From: Romanomermis culicivorax
Taxonomy: Eukaryota > Nematoda > Enoplea > Mermithida > Mermithidae
Length of the DNA: 64,000 nucleotides
Direction of reading: 5' to 3'
NCBI GenBank assembly: GCA_963922205.1
Contig: CAWUHX010000029.1
Span: 744,001 to 808,000 of the forward strand
Both the position numbers and the translations under genes were made by a program. Below, in pieces: positions 45,831 to 57,284 of this stretch. The notes under the pieces are model-generated. The model was not told the origin of the DNA. It was given only the letters and a program-made list of their open reading frames with translations, and searched no databases. Positions within the stretch are counted from its first letter, which is position 1. Each line of letters begins with the position of its first letter.

Positions 45831-46739
45831 ATTTCACCGAAAATAGCGATTTTTCATCAATTTTTCTCTCGATGCTTGGGATTTTTCGAACGTTTGCAAC
45901 TTGAACTTTTGCATTTATTGATGATAGAAATTCAAGATATCATTCTACTCTGTGATTTTAGAACCTCTGTTCACGAATATCTGTTGGAGAGATGTATTTT
46001 TCAGCATTTTAGAATATAAAAGCTCAAAAATTTTTTTGGTGCTTCACGCCAGAATGAAGAACAAATAACACTTCAGTAGTTTGATTTTAATCTTTTTTAT
46101 CAACATTGTGAGGGTTCATTTTCCATCGTTTTAGAAGGTGAAATTCTAAATTTTTTCTGGCGCTCTGCTTCAGATCAAGAATTAAATTAAATTAAATAAT
46201 TCTAATCGAAACCACAAAAATGCTAATAGCCAATAAATTCATAAAACTCTATTGTTTAAATGCTTTATCTGCTCCTGTACAATACAATATATTCTTCATC
46301 AGCTGATTTTGACTAACATAACCAGAATTTTCTCAATTTTTTCCTCATTTTTGCAGGTTCCTAACTCCAAATACACTGGAATGTTTGGGGATGCTCCTGA
46401 AATGCATAAAAAAGCACCCATAAACATTTTTTAAAATGTGGAAAATTTTTGGAATCTGAGGAAAAAAATTTTGGGTCTGGTTCTCAAGTGGAGAAAATCT
46501 GCGAGGAAAAAAAACGGTGGCCATGGGTATAATGATAACTATTTTCTATCGGTGCAGCTGTTACTGTTTTTTTCACAAATGTGGAAAGGGGTCAAATTTT
46601 TTTCCACATGTGAAAAAAATTTTTTTTGGTCTTAAAATCCTCGTTTTTTTGCTTGAAAATGCTCATAAATGCTTCAAGTGTTTTTGGATTTTTTTAATTA
46701 TTCTGATAATCATTCTGATCATATATCTCGAAAATTAGA

Positions 46740-47240
46740 TTTGAATTTTGTGTTCAAAAATTTGTAATTTTTAGAAATTTATTATTCCAAAAATTTTGAA
46801 CCATTAACTTGTTCGTAACCTTTCATAAATTTGGCTGAAAAGCTATGATTCAGAAGCATAGAAAATTTTCAAAAATACTTCCATGAAGCTTTTGAATTCA
46901 ATTTACATTAAAGAAGAAACAAATGCTTCAAAATGTTTAGAAAGTTAACATGTTGATCTTTCTCGAAAAATCTATGGATGAAAAAATGTGGATCTTCATC
47001 AAATATAAAGATATAATATGCAAGGTTGCCAATTAAAAATGAAATAAATAAAATAAAGATGAAAACTATAAGAGGTTAAATGGTAAGTGAAGGCAGACAT
47101 GCCAAAAGCCGCACCTGGGCTTGGTAATAAATTATAATGATTATTATAACTGCTGTGTGAAGCGCTGGAAAATTGTGAGATTTGGACTTCCTAAAATGCA
47201 CCAAAATGCATCTTTTCAACATGAAAACCCAAAATTTTTC
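46740..47240 (+). repeat. Diverged hAT-C interior
   Basis: ATTTGGCTGAAAAGCTATG, TACTTCCATGAAGCTTTTGAATT and GTGTGAAGCGCTGGAAAATTGTGAG follow the hAT-C order at 10445-10800 with many changes. No ends recognised. Confidence 0.6.
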
Positions 47241-47930
47241 TTCCAGATTTGTGGAAAGACTTAAAAGTTAGATTGAATTTCCAGTATAATGATTCATGAA
47301 TATGCAAAAAAAATTTTCTCGTTCTTCACACTGGCCTCAATGATACACATATTTGAGAAAAGAGATAATCGCAAAACAACACAAATATCTGCGATGCAAC
47401 TGCTAATGAACTTTTTTCTAATCGATATTTTCATGCTTTAGATCATTCAAAGTGATTATCTCACTATTTAAAATTCCAAAAACTGTATTTTTCTCATTTG
47501 TTGGCAAACTACCAGCTTAAAAAATTAGAATGATTCAACATCTTGGAATAGCATAAATAGAGCACCAGGCAGGGTTTTCTCCATACTGTCCAGATTTTTT
47601 TGGGGAATTTTTGGAGTCTTCTGCTCTGAATGAAAACTTCATCTTAAAATAGCATAAATAGAGCACCAGGCAGGGTTTTTCTGCATTGTGTGAATTTTTT
47701 TCGGGAATTTTTGGAGAGTCTTCTGCTCTGATAATGATGCCCTTTTTGGCATGACTATTCTCCATTTGTCCTTTACTAGGTGTGAGGTTTAGGGAGCCAA
47801 ACCTTCAATAAGATGAATAGAGTTCTAGTAATGTCCTGAAAATTATTTTGTACTTACTTTTTATTTTATGGTATATTTGTATTTTCTTTAGGTGAATTCC
47901 AATAAGTGAAGTAGAATTAATAATAAGGAA
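47241..47930. repeat. 101-bp direct duplication and non-coding sequence
   Basis: AATAGCATAAATAGAGCACC and the following 95 bases occur at 47547 and again at 47648 (period 101), both ending in GAGTCTTCTGCTCTGA. Otherwise no feature. Confidence 0.55.
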
Positions 47931-47957
47931 GGTGAGCCCCCACATAAAAACATCAAA

Positions 47958-48062
47958 AAAGGAATTCGTGGCAAATTGAATTTTAGACCCAACTTTTCAC
48001 ATGGAGAAGATGTTGACAATTGTCGTGTCCATCAAAATAGGCTTATTATTGAAAGTAAAAAG
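47958..48062 (+). CDS. SAMD3-like gene, possible upstream exon
   Basis: The frame reads K-K-G-I-R-G-K-L-N-F-R-P-N-F-S-H-G-E-D-V-D and continues with a basic helix. This matches the remembered motif x-N-F-L-P-x-x-P-x-G-E-D-x-x-S-L-E that marks the middle of the multi-copy SAMD3-like proteins of fish and cnidarians. Borders are not fixed. A further short piece (L-W-P-A-I-V-L-P-E-V, from an acceptor at about 48240) also fits the family order. Confidence 0.4.
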
Positions 48063-48828
48063 TACTTTAAGTTTCAATTATTTTTTATTAAATTTTATAG
48101 CGAAAAAAATAATGAGGAATCTGAAAATTATCCGGGAAATAATGGCAACAACCTTTTTGCTACATTGAGCTGATGTAGGTGATGAATTTGAAGACCACTT
48201 GAATGTGAAACGATGCTGTTTTGTATCTGAAATATTGCAGCTTTGGCCGGCCATTGTTTTGCCAGAAGTGGTATGCTCCAGTCTTATTTTTAATAATATT
48301 AATCAATCATACATATTAACATGTGGGAGAGTTGGAAGGAGCCCAAATTAGATGATCAGAAACTTAGCTTTGGTAGGTCTACTCCCGATTTTTGATCAAT
48401 CAGGAACAAAATAATGACCTTCTATTTTTGCCTCGTCTCCTCAAAGGAAATTCGTCTTTTCTATTTAAAATGTTCATTTTTAGTAATTTTTTTTGCTGGA
48501 AACATTTTTTTTTATTTTCCCTCACTTTTTGTTGGAGGTTCTACCATCTCAACAAATCCAAGCTGTTCCAAATCTAGATTTCTTATAATGATTTCATTTC
48601 TTATATCAAACGCTTTTTTCAGATCATTGATGAATTATCAGGATTTGTAATGTAAACTTTACTACCAGTTGGTTTAAACAGCTTGATTCAGTTGTTTTGG
48701 CCGTAGTTTTGATGTGCAATTCTAAATTCTCCAATGTTAAAAATATAGAAGTAAATAAATAATATTCCAAAATTGAACCTTATGCACTTATTTATATCAT
48801 GTACACTTCTCCAATATTTTCTGCTTAG

Positions 48829-48946
48829 GATTGAAGATGACGATGATGACTCTGACCAAAATATTATCAGCAACAGGATGATACCATTAAAGTCAATTCC
48901 AGAATTGCTGAATGAAGAATCGTCATTATTTTTCCAAGTTTTCATG
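48829..48946 (+). CDS. SAMD3-like gene, exon
   Basis: Acceptor TTTTCTGCTTAG, then one base and 39 codons, ending at ATG|GTAAGA in phase 0. The peptide has an acidic run (D-D-D-D-D) then I-P-E-L-L-N-E-E-S-S-L-F-F, equivalent to the L-P-x-Y-L-x-E-D-x-S-x-F-F motif of the family. The next exon continues in phase. Function of the family is unknown. Confidence 0.55.
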
Positions 48947-49382
48947 GTAAGAATTATGTTATTTTACTACAGTATGCATATTTACCACATTTTTTTCGTA
49001 AAAAACTATGATTCTTGTGCAACATCTGATGATTCAATGCTTCATTGTAATTTTTCTGATACAAGCATCATAACTGAAAGCAAAAAAATTACGGGTTTAT
49101 AGCTGATTCTGATGACATACTGAGCATTAGTATAATACTAAATCCTGTTTATAATATGCATTTTAAGTTTAGTTTGAAGGTCACATTACTGAGTCACAAA
49201 TGAATTTTATGGATTCAGAATTAAGAATTTCATTCATGAAATGGGTGTTGGAATTAGCTTTATTAATCAGAATTATCATTGTTTGCAGCTTTTGCAACAT
49301 GTTCTCACAACTTTAGTCTTTTACTAAACAATTGTTCATACTTGCCATTGTGAATAAATAAGACATCAGCATTTTTATTCAG

Positions 49383-49655
49383 GATGGTGCCTTAGACTCG
49401 GATGTTATAAGCAATGAACGTGGCAGCAATGGAGCATATATTGCTATCATCGAAAGCTTAAATGATGTTCGAAATCTACTTGTTTGTGAGAAACAAATAA
49501 TTTTAAAAGGAAGCTTCAATTTTCTGGAAGCACTTATGTATCTCATCGCTGTTCATTATATTTTTAATATTAAGTACACAGTGCCACTAACTTGTGGATT
49601 TCTCCAAAGATCTGTTTTAGAAGCTGGTTGGGGTGACAGAAAGCCTTGGGTTAAG
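49383..49655 (+). CDS. SAMD3-like gene, long C-terminal exon
   Basis: 91 codons without a stop between acceptor TTTTTATTCAG and donor AAG|GTATCA, phase 0 both sides. It contains I-A-I-I-E-S-L-N-D-V and then A-L-M-Y-L-I-A-V-H-Y-I-F-N-I-K-Y, the A-x-x-L-x-x-L-x-Y-x-L-N-L-x-Y-P motif near the end of SAMD3-like proteins. A later acceptor (TTTATTTCAG at about 49787) is followed at once by AAG TAA, a possible terminal exon. The intact frame and phase argue for a gene or a recent copy, not old decay. Confidence 0.6.
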
Positions 49656-50912
49656 GTATCAAACTTGATGAGACACATTAACAATCATTAAATCTTATAA
49701 TCACACTAAGGCCGTACAAGGAAGGAATCAGGGCACATTACCACATTACCCCTAGAAATTATTTTTGTAGACTCTTCTTTATTTCAGAAGTAAGCATTGT
49801 TTAGTCGATTTTTGTAGGATCTTTCACATCCCAGTAAAGTTAACAATTTGAAAAATTTTGTCAAGATTTTGCACTGATTAGACAGGGAAAAAGAATTTTT
49901 TCAAAACTCCACACCTTGAGCAAATTCTCTGGACAGATGCAGGCCTAATTACGTGGTCTCTGACTTCTAATAGAATTTCATATTGTCAATAAGTTGATTT
50001 CATGGTGCTGCATTGTTTTTGTGATATGTGTTTTTTTGTTGCATTCCTTTCGTTTAATTAGGCTTGTTTCGTTATCTCTTGCGAAAGTGCTAAAGTTTTA
50101 TATCATATGTTTATTGTTCATACATTACCTCAAATTTTGGTCATATTTTGTTTTGTTAGCATTCTAGAAAGTTTTATGTTAATAAAGGACGCTTTGAATA
50201 AAACAACATACCTTATATTTATGTTGATCCTACAAGAATATAATATGGTCTTAAATTTTTATGTTGGGTCAACATAAAAATTCATAGTATATACCACAAT
50301 GGCACGTATGTTGTATTGACATGATGTTTTTATGTTGATCATACATAAGTCTATAACATAAAAATTTTATGTTCAAGAGTACATAAAAACTTTGTGGCAG
50401 CAGTTACCCCCCAAACTTTTTATGTTGATCCAACATATTCTTTTTTACAGTGTAGATTAAGTCAAACTATTTGGAAAATAGTTTGAGTATTCAGATTCAA
50501 CTCCTAGAAGGATGAGCTAGCGCATTCCGAGTTTCTGCATCGGAAAACCTCGAATGATTAATGGAAGTTCCGGGGATTGACATAGCGCTCTAGACGAGCC
50601 CGTCAATCTCCTGCATTTGATCATCATTGCATAATTTCCATCCCACACTCCAAGTATTCCAATCTACAGCATTCTGCATGCTCATCTCCTAGGTTTCTAC
50701 AAATACGCATGATAATACAATATGCTGCTTATGCATAATCTTGATTAAAAACCAGAATTTAATGTTATCTTAGAGTTTACAAAACTTCCTCCAATATGCA
50801 CTTTAAAAAGTGTGTAATAGCTTATTCGACAACATTTTCAATTCTCTATCCTGGAACAGAAAGAAAGACTGAGTTCACTTTAAACTGGTGAAAACTGAAT
50901 TATCTTAGTTCA
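49656..50912. repeat. Non-coding, with TATGTTGATC iterons
   Basis: 50200-50440 holds five to six copies of a TTTTTATGTTGATCCAACAT-type unit in both orientations, at the right end of the TIR element. The rest (50451-50912) shows no feature. Confidence 0.5.
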
Positions 50913-51215
50913 ATGGCCTTTGAGAAGATTGATACCCCTCTACCTGTCTGTGGCCATATACATGTCTCCGATAGAGCTGCAGTAAAGACCAACAGTCCAG
51001 TTCCATTCACTATGGAATCTGATTTCGGTCAACATCTTGTCAAATGTGTCATTCTCAATGATGACACTAGTGACCAGTGCATTATTGGAACTGATTTTCT
51101 GGCTCATCCTGATGTCCAAGCCATTCTGAACTTTAAGCAAAAAAAGACTGATTTGGAAGAAATTTTTAGCCCAAAACATATCCGTTTGGAGGAAAAAAAT
51201 TTTATAAAAGACTGA
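50913..51215 (+). pseudogene. Retropepsin fragment of a Gypsy element
   Basis: A 100-codon frame with C-I-I-G-T-D-F-L-A-H-P-D-V-Q-A, the second half of a retroviral-type protease, close to [12 protein letters not shown] in Gypsy-2 (about 61550). The active-site half is not seen in frame upstream and no RT follows. It may belong to the same dead element as 53930-55007. Confidence 0.7.
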
Positions 51216-51394
51216 TTTGGAAGCAATAAGACAGTCTGAAAAATTGACTGAAATTAATTGTAAGTAAAAATAGTTCAAGTGGAATTTCTTTCACTACTGA
51301 TTTATGGTCTAATGAGCAAGAAGGCTTAACAAAACAAGAGAGCTTTTGCAACATGAGTACTGACCTAACTTACTAGTGTAAAATGTATGTAAAT

Positions 51395-51492
51395 GATACA
51401 TATCTTAGAGTATGATCCTGTGACATAATCTGCAGGTTCAAGTGATACATACCTTACAGTATGATCATGTAATATGATGTGCAGGTACATTT
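51395..51492. repeat. 49-bp tandem duplication
   Basis: GATACATATCTTAGAGTATG at 51395 and GATACATACCTTACAGTATG at 51444 start two similar 49-bp units, each with an ATGATC and a TGCAGGT. Confidence 0.5.
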
Positions 51493-51779
51493 CATGTACT
51501 GCATTTTCCTGAAAAGTTCTAGAACCTTCCACAATATTATAGAAAATTCTGTTCATGTACATTGTATGATGTTCTAGAATATTCTGTGATTTTCTGTAAT
51601 AGTATACAAGCGGTGTTGTTTTGCATATTCATTCATTTATTTATTGTGCTATTCAGTGCATTACTATTGTACATTGTGTTAGTTTGCCTTATTAAACTTG
51701 GCTATTTACCAGATAGTATTCTAGTATAATATTTACAATTTGCCCCAAGGCTTATCTAACTCTAGTTATTGTCCAAAGA

Positions 51780-52016
51780 CACAACAGTAAAAAAATGGGC
51801 ATCCCATGACATAGATCCACTTCAATAGTGGCAAATCAACAAAAAATGTATCCAACTGTTGCAAAACTTGCACTGCATTACCTTAGGGCATCGGCCATTA
51901 GTATGCCTTCAGAACAGCTGTTCAGTGGTGGGAGAATCATCTGTAAGCCATTATTAAATCATATTTCAGGAAAATCAATGGGGAAGCTATTATTTTTGGG
52001 ATATAATTTCATTTAA
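51780..52016 (+). pseudogene. hAT transposase, C-terminal dimerisation remnant
   Basis: A 62-codon frame reads Y-P-T-V-A-K-L-A-L-H-Y-L-R-A-S-A-I-S-M-P-S-E-Q-L-F-S, the conserved hAT C-terminal (dimer_Tnp_hAT) motif, with the usual E-R changed to E-Q. The preceding D-P-L-Q-x-W motif lies just upstream in another frame with a TAG inside. The rest of the transposase is gone. It shows that hAT transposases existed here, possible movers of the hAT-A to D elements. Confidence 0.85.
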
Positions 52017-52660
52017 TTTTTCAAATAAAAAATTGGATTTTGAGTGTAGGGGAATAATTCTCTTATTGAATAAAGTTTTCATTGCATCAGCATTATCTTT
52101 GTCTTCTCACGGAGTTGTGAATTCTGCTAGCTGCTCCCATACCTTATTTTTAAAATTATGCAGACAACTGCAAAAACCATAAAATTCCTCCCCCCCACAA
52201 AATTCTGGTTTCCGTTTTCCAATTTTGAGTTACACAGTTTCAGTTTCAGAAAAAAACATCCCTAAATTTTTTCGTCTTTAATTTGAGTCATAAATTACAA
52301 AAAATAGAAGCTAAAATATAAGTTTTGTGTTCCAGATAAAATGTTGGGTTAATGTAGATTATATTACTAATTTACAACAATAGTTGATAAAATTATACTT
52401 TTCTGATGGAAAATTTTGTTTTTTGTGCTTTCGTTTTCAGTTGTTCTTGAGATATCTATTGATGACTGACAATAAGCTAGATTGTTGGATTAGCATTAGC
52501 GTTAGATTAGCTTACATACCCAACTCAGAAAAATTGCATCTTTTTTAAATTTTAGAAATTTGGGGTACCCCAGCAAGATTTTAGGAAAAATAAGTACCCT
52601 ACTCCAGAAATTTGAGATTTACCTTCCTACAAGCAACCTGACATCTAACAGGTTAGGCCT
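52017..52660. other. Non-coding, no recognised feature
   Basis: AT-rich; a C run near 52190. No frame or repeat supported. Confidence 0.4.
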
Positions 52661-53042
52661 CTCTCAGAAATTGTCAGTCATGTGGATAGCCATTACATGA
52701 TCCCCTCATATGGTGTTCCAATCCTATGGCTAGCCATATGATAGCTATATGGACTATCACACTTTTGGTCAGAAAAATATTGAAACATGTCAATTTTTTA
52801 ATAATTTTTCAGAAAATTGGACAAAAATGTTAATTTTCACAGCATTTTGCACCATGAATACATTTTTAAAAGTTTTTTTAGACAAAAAGTACTTTTCATG
52901 GAACTGTTTTTCAGACTTTGTAGCAAAAAAATCGAATTTTCTTCTTTCAGAGACTCCTGTCTTGGAATTTTGGGGAATCAGTGACCCCCAGTGCTAAAAA
53001 AGTCCCTGAGCTCCCTAGACCTTGGAGCTCCGTTACATTTAT
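52661..53042 (+). mobile_element. hAT-A copy 9 (diverged)
   Basis: CAGAAATTGTCAGTCATGTG replaces the usual start of the palindrome zone. CCTATGGCTAGCCATATGAT keeps the second palindrome. The hairpin has decayed to CAGCATTTTGCACC. It ends GGAGCTCCGTTACATTTATG. The left terminal bases are lost. It lies outside the CCDC66-like gene. Confidence 0.7.
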
Positions 53043-53291
53043 GAATTGCAAAGGATTCAAAACAACAAATATCCAATTTTTCAAATAAAATAGACTCTTA
53101 CACATGGACAAAACTGGACAACCAATAGCACATTCACAACCCATTGACCTAGATACATCCATTAGTAGAAATGCGGAATGTTGTAGAGTGGTGATAGTAT
53201 TAGTGAATTATTTTTATGGAATATTTATCTGAAAACTGAAGAGCAAAAGAAATAAGAATAGAAGTTGAGAGTGCTATTAAAAATATGATAT

Positions 53292-53900
53292 CAGGCTTTT
53301 TTAGTCATTTTAGGGGCCTGGGCTTCTAAAAATTAAGAAATGGCTCCCAAAATTTTGACATTTATATACATATATGTATTTGAGTCAATTATAGTTATTT
53401 TCATTCAATTTTAGATTTAAAGTAAATGTTTTACAGGTTCTAAGATCATAAAACACTGAAAACTTTCTGATGCTTGACCTCAGATTTCATTCTATAATTT
53501 TTCGGACAGGTCTATTCAATGTTTTTCTACAAATTAAACTTTCTGGAAAAAAAGTTTCTGAAAAGGGATAAAATATGGGCCTTCGACAAGGATAAGATGA
53601 ATTTTGGTGCATTTAAGAAGTCAAAGTCACAAATTTTCCAACCTTTTAGTAACTATTATTTTAAATATGGAGCCGAGTTTCATGATCATAATGCAGGTGA
53701 TTTTCACAAATTTCAAGTTTAATTAATTTTTTCAAACTCATTAAACTATGAACATATTTTTAAATTTTTAAAGTGATATATACATGTTTCTGAGGCTTAT
53801 GTTTATTGAACGAGTTATCCTCAAATTGATTTTCAAGCATTTTAGAGTGTTAGAATCAAAAAAAAAATTCTATAAAAATTTTCTAGAAAATAAAAAAAAT
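53292..53900 (-). mobile_element. hAT-B copy, one end only
   Basis: CAGGCTTTTTTAGTCATTTT at 53292 is the right end of hAT-B in reverse, followed by its interior in reverse order to about 53895, where TTTTAGAGTGTTAGAATC matches 8578-8600 in reverse. The other half is absent, as in the copy at 8578: both break near the same place. Confidence 0.75.
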
Positions 53901-53929
53901 GAACCAAACTCTGATGGTCAGGATTCGAA

Positions 53930-54566
53930 TGTATGTCAACAATAATCAGTTGGACTGGGACTTACATGTCCCCTTTGCTAAGTTTGCAGTCATGTAAATG
54001 AAACCACAGGTTTTACTCCATTTGAACATATTTTTGGCAGGTTTGCAGCTCTACCTATAGATGCAGATTTGAATTATAGTCCACCGCCATACATGATAGA
54101 CATATTGGACTATGAGCATGAAGTAAAAAGACATTTCACAGAAGCACTGAATGTGGTTCAATGGCAAATTGCAAGTTCACAAGATAGATATAAGACTCAG
54201 TATGATAGAAAGACAAGCGAGACCAAATACCAGATAGGAGATTCGGTCTTGAAAGAGTCACAAGTAGTAAGAAAAGGATTAATACAGAAAGTGATGCATT
54301 TATACCAGGGGCCATACAAAATAGTCAAAATTGTCTGTTGGAATATTGTAATGGAATTGGTCAATGATCCATCAGTGACAGAAGTAGTGCATACCAATTG
54401 AACAAAGATATATCGGCAATCATCAACTGGCAATCAAAGCCACAATGATCAAAGCAGTAAGGAGCCATCAAGTCCCAAGGTGATACATGGAATTGATTCA
54501 AATGTTGAAGAATCATTTAATGAGAACAATGTGACAAACGAGGACATTTGCCCTTAAGGGGTGGCA
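53930..54566 (+). pseudogene. Gypsy-3 integrase C-terminal remnant
   Basis: The stretch T-G-F-T-P-F-E (in pieces, with stops) followed by a 110-codon frame (54069-54401) with R-Y-K-T-Q-Y-D-R-K-T and Y-Q-G-P-Y-K-I-V-K is the end of a Gypsy integrase: the core end, helix and chromatin-side barrel. After its stop about 150 bp lead to a purine tract (TTAAGGGGTGGCA) and the LTR. Confidence 0.8.
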
Positions 54567-55007
54567 TGTCGAGAGGAACCCTGTTGACTTATCACGTTTT
54601 TTTACTATGTTCTTTGGTTTCTATATCACTTGACTTAGTATTTTTGTACCCCAGTTAGGATATCAACTGTTCTAGCCTACCTACAGTATATTGCATATTT
54701 AGTTTCATTCTATGGTATATCACAATTACAGTAATCTTAATTAGTAGTGAAGTGAAACATATTCTATGTTTCATCAGTATTATCGCTTGGGGCTTGGCTT
54801 AATTTGTGCTTGATGTATTTTTTTATCTCATTCAGCTGTAAAGTCATGCTACTTTTTTATATATAAGCCTGTGTTATCTCCTGTAAGTCAGTTCAGTATT
54901 GTTCATTATATTATTATCCTGGTCAATAAAGTAAGTCATTTAGGACTCCAGTTAGGGGTTGTCTGTTGACAAGAGCCTGAGTCACAATTGGAGCTTGGGC
55001 TGTGACA
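54567..55007 (+). repeat. Gypsy-3 LTR (3')
   Basis: 441 bp from TGTCGAGAGG to GGCTGTGACA, starting right after the purine tract GGGGTGGCA. It contains a TATA-like TTTTTATATATAAGCC (about 54855) and AATAAA (about 54926), in the correct order for promoter and polyadenylation. The 5' LTR is not in the window. Confidence 0.75.
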
Positions 55008-57284
55008 GTATGCCTACAGTATGAACAAGTTCGAATATACATGCAAAGTTTGCTTGAGACACAATTTCTGAGAGATTCTACCTTTTTTTACATAGGCCCA
55101 TGATAAGTTGAAAATTAATCATACCTCGAATTCTGATATTTTGGGTAGTTTCATGCGGTGAGTTTCATGGTACCATTCGTTTGCTTGTAAACAAAAATTC
55201 ACACCGCTACAGTATACCAAAATTTGAAAATTGATGATTTTTTTGCATTTTCAGTGGTCTTACTAGCCAAGGGATATTTCAATATCAGATTGATCTTATT
55301 TGATGAATGAATATTCATTTTGCAGAGGAGAGAATAAGCTCTCTTCTGATGTAACATTTACAGTAAATAATTGCATATTACACTTTTTCATAAAGTTTAA
55401 AGTGACAAAAATGAACCGTCGAAATTAAAAAAATTTTGTTCATGGGCACTCCTGAGCACCTTCCCATTGGAAGCCGCAGAATTTTACTTTCTTATATTGT
55501 AGCTCATGCATTTTTACTGCATTGATTAAATTTTCATCAAAATTTGTATGCCATTCTGGGAGCTGTACTGCTCTGAAGAAGGCATACTTATGAAAATTTC
55601 ATATAAATCATTATATTTGCCAGGTGGCCCTTGTCTACCCCATGTGATATACTTATTACCTATACTGTAGAATTATCAAATAACCAACAGACTACAGTTT
55701 GATTTATTAATTGTTTCACAAGCAAACATTTTACACTCTGCAAGAAAGTTTGAACAGTCAAAAATTACAAGCAAAAATGAAGAAAAATCCTGCTTAGAGG
55801 CACTCACGAGCACCTTCACCTACCATGCTGCAGAATTTTATCTTTTTATTCTCTCATTCATACATTCCTACAGTAGCTGTGAAAGCAGCATCACGATTTG
55901 AATACCCATTGACAAATTACACAAATCTAAAGAAAGTGATTTTTTTGCATTTTTGTGTTTTTAAGTAGTAGGTTCATTATATCAATACTGGAACCAGAAA
56001 ATACATTAAAAAGGTCAAAACATTTCAGACATGTAGAAAAACAGTGATTAATGATTTTAACTGCATTTTTATCTACTGTTCAATTCCATTGAGTCAATGA
56101 TCTAAACGAATGATACAAGCAGCCCTCACCAATCAATTTTCACCAAACTGATTCGAGTCACTGATCCAAAAGAATGATACAAGCCCTCGGCCTAATCCAA
56201 CCTCACAAAGCCTATGTCATTCACCTGCAAAAGAAAAATCATAAAGCCCACTGTGTGAATAACAGTTTGATACCTGTATTTGCAAGTCATTTTACGTTTG
56301 TCATATACATTAAGGGACATGATCCATCTTCAATGCCTGAAGATGTGCGATATATGAAAAGAATCTCATGAGCAAATCACTGATCTAAATCAGCACTGGC
56401 GATTTTTTTTACTAACACAGCAAATCTTGGAAAAATTTTTGTTAGAAGGCTTATTTGAAAAGAAATGAGTACTTTGTGTTTTTTATCTACAAAAATTTGA
56501 AGATGGAAATACTCTAATTACCAATAGCATTGCACAGTTAACATAAGCAGCAAATTGTTCACTGAAAACTAAAACATTTTTTTGTTTCAGTTGGTAATTT
56601 CTTTTTAGTCAGGCTGTCATACATACATACAAGAATTGACACAAATGAATTTGATGTAACAAATTTTTGTTTTCTATGTTTAGGTTTTCACTGTATTTGC
56701 TGACACAATCCATCGACATCTATCTTAATATAAAGTAAAAAATAGTTAGTCAAGTTGATATGTCATGAAAGATCGTATCTTGCAATAGTTTCCTGTTACC
56801 TGGTCCACTAACACACTCCATTCATTTTAAAATGATCGAAGATGTGGTCGCAGTGCGGGCAAACAGAACCTTACTAGAGATTATGAAATCAATCTCGAAA
56901 ATTTTGAAATGTTTAGAATAGAAAGAGTGATCATCAAGGAGTCCGTATCATAAAGGAAAAATTTATTGAATAGACTTGTCTTCCATAATTTTGAACAAAA
57001 TTTTGGCTCCAACCCTGCTCCGATCATTTCAAAAAGAATGCAGTACACTGACACTTTGCCGCATACATTCTTTTCGTTTTTTGTCATTGGTATTTTTTCG
57101 TCAGACAAATTTGAGGGATGTATTTGGCTCAATTCTAATCTAAAATTTATTGCAATATGAATTGTAGGAGACCACTTCTCAACTTCAAGGACTTTCAATT
57201 GATTGTTAGTGGCACGTTGGCGTCATACAAATACATAGGGGGCGCCATCATTTAAGAAAAATTAATTATGATCCTACAATAGAC
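55008..57284. other. Non-coding, repeated phrases only
   Basis: No gene. GGGCACTCCTGAGCACCTTC (about 55445) and GGCACTCACGAGCACCTTC (about 55800) with GCAGAATTTTA after each show an internal direct duplication of about 350-bp period. Short frames at 56174-56371 and 56881-57198 have no domain. Confidence 0.4.

Larger units (their letters stand above)
45286..50450 (+). mobile_element. TIR element enclosing a SAMD3-like gene (candidate)
   Basis: The ends CTGTAAAAAAGAA (45286-45298) and TTCTTTTTTACAG (50438-50450) are a perfect 13-bp inverted repeat. Each is followed inwards by a 15-bp near-palindrome, ATGTAGAATCTACAT or ATGTTGATCCAACAT, and more such iterons occur at about 45467, 50227, 50261 and 50330. 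Enclosed are plus-strand exons of a SAMD3-like multi-copy gene and older repeats (a 248-bp unit, a hAT-C relic). No clear target duplication. That the inverted ends and the gene form one mobile unit is inference. Confidence 0.55.
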
